DNA of 64,000 bases, from the NCBI RefSeq assembly GCF_017875325.1, contig NZ_JAGGMN010000001.1, positions 2,438,140 to 2,502,139 of the forward strand, read 5' to 3'. Below the pieces are notes generated by a model. That model did no database searches. It saw nothing but the letters and a program-made list of their open reading frames with translations, and was not told the origin of the DNA. Below are positions 54,271 through 60,499 of the stretch, piece after piece. The DNA is from Methanofollis sp. W23. GTDB taxonomy: Archaea > Halobacteriota > Methanomicrobia > Methanomicrobiales > Methanofollaceae. The position numbers were made by a program, and so were the translations under genes. Positions within the stretch are counted from its first letter, which is position 1. Every line of letters starts with the position of its first letter.

Positions 54271-54699
54271 GGCGGAGCGAGAGATCAGAAATTCGCTCTG
54301 AATTTATCCCAGGAGTCTACAGGACATGACTCCTCGCCGAGATCAAGTCTCTCTCTAAGAACTCAACCCTTCTCTCCAGGGGCTGCACGATCGATCAAAG
54401 ACGGCACAACACTCTTTGAGATCTTCATTTGTGCCTCCCCGGCCTTATCTTCATCCCTGGGGTCCGGGGGAGCCGAGCCCCTGGCGCGGGCATGGAAGAA
54501 GGCATGACGATTATAATGGCCATCCCCGACGTAGATCTTCCTGTCATCTCTTGCCGGGGCGGCCATGCGATGATGCTCTGATGTGATGTCGTGCTCAGAT
54601 GGAGGCACATCGATTCAGTGCACGAGGAGGAGATTCATGATCATTTCATTCCCTATGCATGAGCAAGGGGTTCATGCCAGGTTCTGCACGGCCTATATT
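54271..54699. other. Gene-free stretch with one palindromic repeat
   Basis: It contains a repeat copy at 54433-54503 and no recognisable gene. Short open frames on both strands have no protein-like composition. Confidence 0.45.
54433..54503 (+). repeat. Palindromic intergenic repeat, copy 14
   Basis: GCCTCCCCGGCCTTATCTTC and TCCCTGGGGTCCGGGGG match copy 4. The inner palindrome reads GGGGGAGCCGAGCCCC, and the right arm is degraded to GGAAGAAGGC. Confidence 0.68.
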
Positions 54700-54939
54700 T
54701 TATCCTTCTTTCAGTACGGCAGAGACCCGCCCTGTTGCATCGTGAATTATTTCGTCAGAGAGATGAACCTCGGCTTCGAGAGAGAAGAGGAGCGTGCTCT
54801 CCTCCCAAGTGACGATGAGCGCGACCGGTCGTGCTGCATAAAACGCCCCTCTCGTGCCTGAAAGTGTGGTCTCCTTGATCAGGGGGATGATCACGCGCTC
54901 GCCGACGCGGAGAGGTTCTCCGACAATGATCTCCGTCAT
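54700..54939 (-). CDS. Short GerW/YtfJ-like protein lacking the glycine loop
   Basis: The 79-residue protein has VGEPLRVGERVIIPLIKETT near the N-terminus and AARPVALIVTWEESTLLFSL later. These parallel IGEPLDLGDKVVFSIARFGF and VDPIALLVVYKEIKGPGGVQ in the neighbouring full GerW-like protein. The Gly-rich central loop of that protein is missing. It overlaps the DUF2953 gene by four bases. It is probably a trimmed paralogue, its role unknown. Confidence 0.6.
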   Translation of the reverse strand: MTEIIVGEPLRVGERVIIPLIKETTLSGTRGAFYAARPVALIVTWEESTLLFSLEAEVHLSDEIIHDATGRVSAVLKEG

Positions 54940-55589
54940 CCTTCTCCTCGTGTCATCGTCTGGATCGCGGCGCGCGACTCTGGTTGAAGTGCCATCCTCC
55001 CTGCAGAGACAAAAAGGGCCACCGGTCGCCTGATGCAGAGGGAAAGTTCTGCTTCACCTGCCGCGTCCTCATCGGTAAAGAGGGGTTCCATCTCAAGACG
55101 GACCGGTGTAGGCCACAGCATCCCGTTCAATGCCTGCACAACGCCGAAGACCTCACCGGTTATGATCGGATCTCCAAATCCTCCCCTGAACCAGAGGCGG
55201 ATCTTCTCCACTCCGGTGTGTGCGAACAGATCCCTGAGAAAACGGACCAGGTGGGGGAGGGCCGCTCCTGCTTCCCTGATCGTCTGCAGGTCCGGAATCC
55301 CTGGTTCCTCTTCACCCCCCGCGTCCTCGCTCCTGGTATCATCTTCATCAGAGGGCAGGGGGATTCTCATCACCGGGGTATTTCCGACGAGGAAGTTCAC
55401 CTCCCATTCTGCCCTGTTGTCCACTCTGATCCCAAGACCCGCCCAGCTCATGACAAGGGCGACCACCCATTCCTCGCCCCCGAATGATCCTTTCATCCTG
55501 ATATGCAATGGGACAAGGAAGATCAGGAGCATGAAGAAGCCGACAGATCCGAGTAGGATGCAGAGGAGAATTACTTCGCTGCCTCCCAT
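54936..55589 (-). CDS. DUF2953-type membrane-associated protein
   Basis: The 217-residue protein has one strong hydrophobic segment (about residues 6-26, LLCILLGSVGFFMLLIFLVP) and then a soluble domain containing VALVMSWAGLGIRVDNRAEW, an acidic linker, and KIRLWFRGGFGDPIITGEVF followed by VRLEMEPLFTDEDAAGEAEL. This is the pattern of DUF2953 proteins, whose Bacillus member YtfI lies next to YtfJ/GerW. The gene is 12 bp from the GerW-like gene and overlaps the short paralogue by four bases. Confidence 0.72.
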   Translation of the reverse strand: MGGSEVILLCILLGSVGFFMLLIFLVPLHIRMKGSFGGEEWVVALVMSWAGLGIRVDNRAEWEVNFLVGNTPVMRIPLPSDEDDTRSEDAGGEEEPGIPDLQTIREAGAALPHLVRFLRDLFAHTGVEKIRLWFRGGFGDPIITGEVFGVVQALNGMLWPTPVRLEMEPLFTDEDAAGEAELSLCIRRPVALFVSAGRMALQPESRAAIQTMTRGEG

Positions 55590-55601
55590 GATGGTTTGAG
55601 G

Positions 55602-55979
55602 TTACTTCTCTTCAGGCTTCTCCGTTTCCTGCTTTCTCTCTCCGACCACTGAGGCCACCTTCTCGATCACCGGCGGAATGGTCTCCCCGATCGTCTCGAT
55701 AACTTCTGCAACTGCCCCTTTCTTACTCACCGAGAATATCTGGACTCCTCCAGGGCCTTTGATCTCTTTATAGACGACAAGCAGGGCGATCGGATCGACC
55801 CCTCCCCCTGCGCCTCCTCCTTCTCCTTCTTCACCGGATCCTTTTCCTACCCCCGCACCGAACGCGAAACCAAACCTGGCAATTGAAAAGACAACCTTGT
55901 CCCCGAGGTCAAGGGGTTCCCCGATGATCGCCTTGGCTGTGATAAAGTTCCTGAGCTCCTCAGCGGTAACTTTGACCAT
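55602..55979 (-). CDS. GerW/YtfJ-like protein
   Basis: The 125-residue protein has AIIGEPLDLGDKVVFSIARF, a Gly-rich loop (about 42-70) and VDPIALLVVYKEIKG, the features of the spore germination protein GerW (YtfJ) family. The family is widespread in non-spore formers and archaea, so the name does not imply sporulation. The ATG at 55979 has AGGAGAG about 5 nt upstream and is preferred to 55994. It begins a three-gene minus-strand operon. Confidence 0.8.
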   Translation of the reverse strand: MVKVTAEELRNFITAKAIIGEPLDLGDKVVFSIARFGFAFGAGVGKGSGEEGEGGGAGGGVDPIALLVVYKEIKGPGGVQIFSVSKKGAVAEVIETIGETIPPVIEKVASVVGERKQETEKPEEK

Positions 55980-56159
55980 CTGCTCTCCTGGCATCGAAAC
56001 CACAGTCGAGCATTGTCTGAATAATATAAGAAGATATGGGATGCCGGTGAGTGGTGCAGAAAAGGGCAGGTATTTCCTCATTCCCAGGCTGGATAAAAGA
56101 GATCGACTGCGGTCCAGAAGAGGATTTTCAAGAACATTGGCTGAGCATCATGGTGCCCC

Positions 56160-56490
56160 AGAGGGCCTCTCCCCCATCCCTGGTCGGCCCTGCATCATGC
56201 CCCTTCGCCCATGGTCTTCAGCCGTTTTGACCATCAGGCCAGGCAAATGCAGCATCGCGCCCATTGAAGATAAGCCGGCGCCATGGCCGGTCGTCTTCAC
56301 TGCCCACAACCCCTCTGCTGGAGAAGACTTGTAGGCCCGACCAGTCACAGCCTTATCTTCGACCAGGCGTCTGTTCGGCCCAGTTACGGGGTTTTTTCAG
56401 CGTAATGGTGGCTTTCAAGCCGTTTCAGCCACCTGCCTCGCCCCGTCACCGCAGGGCAATCTCTGGATCGCGTCCCCTGAGGCAGGTCCA
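56160..56490 (-). ncRNA. Candidate structured non-coding RNA (unassigned)
   Basis: Minus-strand RNA with many perfect stems. From the 5' end: ACCTGCCTC (56479-56487) pairs with GAGGCAGGT (56431-56439). GGTGGCT (56427-56433) pairs with AGCCACC (56407-56413). TTACG/CGTAA pair at 56401-56405 and 56384-56388. GAAGATAAG (56352-56360) pairs with CTTATCTTC (56266-56274), enclosing GTCTTC/GAAGAC and CCGGC/GCCGG hairpins. CTGCAT/ATGCAG (56247-56252, 56190-56195) enclose ATGGTC/GACCAT (56229-56234, 56211-56216). ACGGGG/CCCCGT (56441-56446, 56386-56391) could form a pseudoknot. No coding frame fits. The RNase P core GGAAAGTCC is absent. The 3' end is uncertain. Confidence 0.55.
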
Positions 56491-56503
56491 GATAGGAAAA
56501 TTT

Positions 56504-56513
56504 CTATTTATAG
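56504..56513 (-). promoter_or_regulatory. TATA box of the candidate ncRNA
   Basis: CTATAAATAG on the minus strand is centred about 25 bp before the first stem of the structured RNA. Read on the plus strand (CTATTTATAG) it could also serve the RNase III-like gene, but its ATG at 56520 would then precede the expected start site. Confidence 0.5.
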
Positions 56514-56519
56514 TTTTTC

Positions 56520-57239
56520 ATGACAGAAGAGATAAACCAGATCAGGACCCCTCCTCCCCTGATGCACCAGACACTCAGGTGGCATGAGGTAGGAATCGAG
56601 CAGAACCTGCATATTCTTCTGGACGACCTTGTCGAGACGCGGGCCTCTCTTCCGTCAGGGAAACGACACACCATCGGGAAGATGGGACACTGGAGCTCTT
56701 CTCTTGAGACGATGATCGAGCGGATCGCAGCAGTCAAGGCTGAAGTGCAGCCCCATGTCGAGAGAGATCTTGGCTATGAGATCCAGACCCCTGAGATGTT
56801 TACCATGATTTTTTTCCAGCCAAGTACGCGAAATCTCTTCTCAGAGATTGCCGTTCATTTTAAGGATGGGAGTTGTTCTCTTTCACAGGAAAAATTAACT
56901 GAAATGGCTTCTCTCCACGACGTTGCCGAAGCGCTTGCATGGATCGGGGATGCCGCGTTGAAAATCGGAGTGCTTCGTGAGATCTGGACCCCGAGAACTG
57001 CAGATGCCGGCAAACTCTCAGAGAGAAGGAAGACATACGAGAGCAACGCGAATATGGCCAGACTTGCGGACCGGTGGGGGCTGTATGAATACCGGATCCA
57101 GTTTGATCCCCCGATACAGAAGAAGAAAAAAGAGATCGAACATATCAAGGGTACGCTTGTGGAAGGGGTGTTTGGGACTGTGTTTCTCCAGGCAGGACTG
57201 GAGGGTGTTGCCGGTGCAGCCAGGTTTTTGAGGCCATGA
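56520..57239 (+). CDS. RNase III-domain-like protein with altered active site
   Basis: The 239-residue protein has an unassigned N-terminal part (1-95) and then a region (about 125-237) resembling an RNase III endonuclease domain: EALAWIGDAALKIGVLREIW, LSERRKTYESNANMARLADR, WGLYEYRIQF and KGTLVEGVFGTVFLQAGLEG. Compared with ELEFLGDAVL and DALEALIGA of active enzymes, the Asp of GDA and the Glu of VEG are kept. The second Glu of the first motif is Ala, and the Asp of the second is Thr. There is no dsRNA-binding domain. It may be a mini-III-like or inactive RNA-binding enzyme. The start may be a later Met (56562). Confidence 0.65.
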   Translation: MTEEINQIRTPPPLMHQTLRWHEVGIEQNLHILLDDLVETRASLPSGKRHTIGKMGHWSSSLETMIERIAAVKAEVQPHVERDLGYEIQTPEMFTMIFFQPSTRNLFSEIAVHFKDGSCSLSQEKLTEMASLHDVAEALAWIGDAALKIGVLREIWTPRTADAGKLSERRKTYESNANMARLADRWGLYEYRIQFDPPIQKKKKEIEHIKGTLVEGVFGTVFLQAGLEGVAGAARFLRP

Positions 57240-57363
57240 CTTTTTTAGCGCATTTCCCGGAATCGTCAGAACATGAATGTCCTCTCAAAATGAAGTATTT
57301 TCTTCCAGGGATCTGGCTTTGTAGATCCCCTCACCTATTGTGTGGGGAGAACGTGTGTCACCC

Positions 57364-57431
57364 GCCTTCCCATTTCTTTGACCAGGGGCTCTGCCCCTGG
57401 ACTCCCAGGAACAAGATAGAGACAGGAAAGC
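57364..57431 (-). repeat. Palindromic intergenic repeat, copy 15 (reverse orientation)
   Basis: It starts GCCTTCCC and ends GGAAAGC, with the perfect inner palindrome CAGGGGCTCTGCCCCTG. Confidence 0.6.
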
Positions 57432-57519
57432 GGCGAGAAGCCACAAAGAGAGGGTACGATCTTCCTTCAATCTTCATTGTTGGGGGGTCCGGGGCAGAGC
57501 TCCCCTGGGGAGGAAAGAT

Positions 57520-57600
57520 GGAGAACTCCAGGAAGGATGCACTTCAGTTCGAGGAGATATTCACTCTTCGAGAGTTTTGGGATATGTTCTCTCAGTATTG
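57520..57600 (-). repeat. Inverted copy of the module at 5560-5665
   Basis: Read on the minus strand, it gives CCCAAAACTCTCGAAGAGTG, then AATATCTCCTCGAACTGAAG and TGCATCCTTCCTGGAGTT, close to the plus-strand sequence at 5579-5633. Confidence 0.6.
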
Positions 57601-57705
57601 ATGAGCGGGTGAGTCTCTCTACAAAGTTGTTCTGCGTATCATCCTGGAAGGACGATGGTCAGATAGGAGTCCATATCCTGGAGAAGCCTCTCCGCCCTCT
57701 TGAAG

Positions 57706-58629
57706 TCACCCGCGCCCAAGGACATATGCCGCTGCTCCCAGGAGAGGGGCGCGGCCCCCAAGGGCACTGACCACGATCTCAGGAATGGGGAGATAGCGGT
57801 CGAGGTGCGGGTGCAGATGCCTGAGCAGAAGTTCGCCATGGGCCCGGGCAATCGGCCCGTCCAGGACGATCACCTCTGGCGAATAGGCGACGATGATGTC
57901 GGAGAGGGCCCGCGCGTTGATCTCCCCGAGGATGTCCATGAACCCCCCGGCCAGGGGATCCCCTCGCGCCGCCGCGTCCAGGATCCCCTGACTGGACGAA
58001 CAATCAAAGGAAGGGAGATCAATGTGTTGTCTTGCCAGCCATGCCCTGAAAAATCGGGGCATCCCGGTCCCTGACGCATAGGCTTCCCAGTGACCCTGAT
58101 GGCCGCACCCGCAGGGGAGGGCATATTCAGCATCCACAAAGAGGTGCCCTACCTCCCCGGCGTTTCCGTCCCTGCCCAGGAGAAGGCGACCCCCGACCAC
58201 TGCCCCCCCGCCGATCCCGGTCGAGAGAGTCAGATAGATCAGGTCGTCCACGTCTGCTCTCCCTCCACGCCACCGTTCACCCAGAACCCCGGCCCGGCAG
58301 TCATTGAGGAGTCTCACCGGCAGACCAAACCGTTTGGTGAGCGGCGAGACAAGAGGCACCTCTTCAAAGACTATGTTCGGTGAAGAGACGATTCGGCCGG
58401 TGATCAGGTCGAGGGGTCCGGCCGAGGCTACCCCGATCCCGACGGGATGACCGTCGCTCATGATTGACGCGATCGCATCCCCGACCGCCCTGGTCACCAC
58501 CTCTCCAGAACGTCCCTCCCTGGGGGTATCCCCGCACACACACTCTCGCACCCTCCCCTCCGGCGTCACAAGGGCCGCACGATAATGGGTCGCGCCGAGG
58601 TCCACCGCGATGACAGAACCGTCTTCCAT
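57706..58629 (-). CDS. ROK-family sugar kinase (glucokinase-like)
   Basis: It phosphorylates a hexose (glucose most often) with ATP. The 307-residue protein starts VIAVDLGATHYRAALVTPEG, has GVASAGPLD, VRLLNDCRAGVLGERWRGGR, the sugar-binding STGIGGGAVVGGRLLLGRDG, NAGEVGHLFV and the zinc-binding CGCGHQGHWE motif (His, three Cys pattern) of ROK proteins. It ends a minus-strand group with the THEP1 gene 28 bp upstream. It could feed sugars to or from the glucan phosphorylase. Confidence 0.92.
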   Translation of the reverse strand: MEDGSVIAVDLGATHYRAALVTPEGRVRECVCGDTPREGRSGEVVTRAVGDAIASIMSDGHPVGIGVASAGPLDLITGRIVSSPNIVFEEVPLVSPLTKRFGLPVRLLNDCRAGVLGERWRGGRADVDDLIYLTLSTGIGGGAVVGGRLLLGRDGNAGEVGHLFVDAEYALPCGCGHQGHWEAYASGTGMPRFFRAWLARQHIDLPSFDCSSSQGILDAAARGDPLAGGFMDILGEINARALSDIIVAYSPEVIVLDGPIARAHGELLLRHLHPHLDRYLPIPEIVVSALGGRAPLLGAAAYVLGRG

Positions 58630-58656
58630 CCACCAGACCTTGCGCCCCAGAACATA

Positions 58657-59184
58657 TCAGGGCTTTTGCCCCTCGATGAGATGGGCGAGCGACCGCCTCA
58701 CCTGGGGGAGCAGGGCATCGCGGTTCTCCCTGGTCACCACCACCATCTCCACATCGTGCCTGACCTTCACCTCCTCGATGAAACGGTCGCCGCGCAATGC
58801 CACCGTCGCTACCACCGGGATCGGACCGTCGAGGAGTTTGGTCACCAATGACCGAAAACGCGTCGAAAGACATTCCATTCTTCCGATCTCGTCGATCACC
58901 ACCAGTCCGGTCTCAGCCTGGTCGAGAGATGTCGTTTCCAGGTAAGCGTCGAAGGCCTGGAGGTCGACCCCATACTGCCCGACGCGATGATGACTGACTG
59001 AATGGACATGGGCAAAGAGTACTCTGCGACCGTCAAATCCTATCAATTCAAATCCTGTTCGTTCGCCCTCTTCCCTGATCTCCTGGGTGTAAAACCCTGT
59101 AATTCCAGGGAGTCCTTTGACCGCCCGCCGCACCAGAGTCGTCTTCCCTGAGCCGGGTGCGCCGGTGATCAGCAGATTTTTCAT
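58657..59184 (-). CDS. THEP1-type NTPase
   Basis: The 175-residue protein is of the nucleoside-triphosphatase THEP1 family: Walker A GAPGSGKTT at residues 8-16, GFYTQEIREEGERTGFELIG, Walker B LVVIDEIGRMEC and the C-terminal VVVTRENRDALLP. THEP1 proteins hydrolyse NTPs, and their physiological partner is not established. It sits between two Cys-rich paralogues and a ROK kinase in one minus-strand series. Confidence 0.9.
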   Translation of the reverse strand: MKNLLITGAPGSGKTTLVRRAVKGLPGITGFYTQEIREEGERTGFELIGFDGRRVLFAHVHSVSHHRVGQYGVDLQAFDAYLETTSLDQAETGLVVIDEIGRMECLSTRFRSLVTKLLDGPIPVVATVALRGDRFIEEVKVRHDVEMVVVTRENRDALLPQVRRSLAHLIEGQKP

Positions 59185-59232
59185 ACTTATTTCACCTCCT
59201 TTGATCCTGCCGAAATTCCAGGATACACTCGA

Positions 59233-59745
59233 TCATTCCTCCTTTTTTTTCTGGATTGTCATCTCGCAACGCTCGTCTCCCATACATCTGGCACGGACCG
59301 CGCGCAGGGTATACGAGGGATTGAGCCTCTCTACAGATGCAAGAGAGAAGGGCAGACACCAGGAGAACCCGGTCTCCTCCCCTGCCCCGACCTCACGCAA
59401 TGTCTTCAGGTGAGGGCACCCGGTCATCACAAGGGTCGCCGTCTCTTCAGAGGTGTCCATAACCGAGATCCTGAACTCGGGCCCGAAGATCACGGTCGTC
59501 CCGACCTGAAGGGCCTCTCCGATCTCCCCGGCGGTCTGTGTCGGGAACCTGAAGGTTTCGGCGATTGTCTTCATCTCTCGCCCAAGGGCGTACCAGACCA
59601 TCTGTTCCCGTTCCTCAGGGCTCTCCTTCTCGTTCCTGAGTGCACGGGCGTACAGAGCAGGCAGGAGTGAGGCGACCCGCGTTGCCACCTTCCACCGCGC
59701 CAGGGGCGGGACCTCCTCGACCAGGGCGCGCCTCACAGATATCAT
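59233..59745 (-). CDS. Cys-rich conserved protein, paralogue 1
   Basis: The 170-residue protein has an N-terminal helical half (VPPLARWKVATRVASLLPAL, MKTIAETFRFPTQTAGEIGE) and a C-terminal half with TLVMTGCPHLKTLREVGAGE, FSWCLPF, and RARCMGDERCEMTI. The four Cys could bind a metal or Fe-S cluster. The same layout occurs in the next gene upstream, which ends 18 bp away. The pattern recalls the L-2-amino-thiazoline-4-carboxylic acid hydrolase/V4R-like proteins of anaerobes, but this is tentative. Confidence 0.7.
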   Translation of the reverse strand: MISVRRALVEEVPPLARWKVATRVASLLPALYARALRNEKESPEEREQMVWYALGREMKTIAETFRFPTQTAGEIGEALQVGTTVIFGPEFRISVMDTSEETATLVMTGCPHLKTLREVGAGEETGFSWCLPFSLASVERLNPSYTLRAVRARCMGDERCEMTIQKKKEE

Positions 59746-59763
59746 CCCCTCGGTCAGGCCGGC

Positions 59764-60261
59764 TCAGCGCACCGGCTCGATCCTGATCTCGCACTGGTGG
59801 TCACCGACACAGATCCCGCTCTGGTAGGTGACGTCGTAGTCCGGGTTGAGCGAGGCCACTGCCGTTTCAGTATATGCCCGGCAGGCCTGACAGAGGGACG
59901 GCGTCTCTTCCCCGACCTCCCGTGCCCTGGAGACCAGCGGGCATGCCGTCGTACAGAGGGTTGCCGCGTCCTGGCTCCTCGCGATCTTCACTTCTCCCTG
60001 AAGTTCTGGGCCGAGCAGGAGCACAGAAAGGGTTCCAAATGCTCGTGCGACATCTCCCGCGTTTCTGAGTGGAAAGTTGAAGGCCCGCGCCAGTCCCGCC
60101 TGGCTCTTCCCGACTTCTTTCCATATCTCCTCGTCCAGGTCTTCAAAACCGTCCCCAAACCGTCTCCGTACTCCCCGGCTATATGCGATGGGAATCGCCG
60201 TCATCGCCCGCGTGGCAAGATTCCATCTGACCTCTACCGGGATCGTATTGATCTCAACCAT
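59764..60261 (-). CDS. Cys-rich conserved protein, paralogue 2
   Basis: The 165-residue protein is homologous to its neighbour: VEVRWNLATRAMTAIPIAYS, LARAFNFPLRNAGDVARAFG, TLCTTACPLVSRAREVGEET, LCQACRAY and ICVGDHQCEIRI. It has one extra Cys (CxxC) in the middle motif. The open frame extends upstream with a hydrophobic segment, but GGAGGTG lies 6 nt before the ATG at 60261, and the paralogue lacks that segment, so the shorter start was chosen. The two are likely to have arisen by tandem duplication. Confidence 0.7.
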   Translation of the reverse strand: MVEINTIPVEVRWNLATRAMTAIPIAYSRGVRRRFGDGFEDLDEEIWKEVGKSQAGLARAFNFPLRNAGDVARAFGTLSVLLLGPELQGEVKIARSQDAATLCTTACPLVSRAREVGEETPSLCQACRAYTETAVASLNPDYDVTYQSGICVGDHQCEIRIEPVR

Positions 60262-60436
60262 CACTCGCACCTCCACGTCGCGCTGTTTCGCGACGCAATA
60301 GAAACATATCGCACACAATATAAACATTGCCGGAAAAAAAATCGGGTATGTCATGCCGTCCCCAGGGTCGGCGTGGAGGGTCAGTCACCATTCTCCGGTC
60401 CATCTGGTCCTGTTCAGCGGTCGGTCGGGGCCATGA

Positions 60437-60448
60437 GATACATATATA
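60437..60448 (+). promoter_or_regulatory. TATA box of the transglutaminase-like gene
   Basis: ATACATATATAT lies 50-65 bp before the ATG at 60500, with GGGAGGG 10-16 nt before the start as the ribosome-binding site. Confidence 0.45.
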
Positions 60449-60499
60449 TAGAGTGTCATGAATTCCCGAGCCATATATTCACCGGGAGGGACGTGAAGC

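Larger units (their letters stand above)
57240..57705. other. Gene-free stretch with repeats
   Basis: It holds a TTTGTAGATCCCC motif (57318), a reverse palindromic repeat (57364-57431), a GGGGGGTCCGG palindrome at 57482-57510 and an inverted copy (57520-57600) of the module at 5560-5665. Confidence 0.5.

Noticed and set aside
54936-55979. Evidence of sporulation from GerW-like genes
   Set aside because: GerW homologues are common in non-sporulating bacteria and archaea, so the name carries no such meaning here.
56160-56490. RNase P RNA as explanation of the structured region
   Set aside because: GGCTTAT occurs near the expected 3' side, but the obligatory 5' core (GGAAAGTCC-like) and ACAGAA element are absent on both strands.
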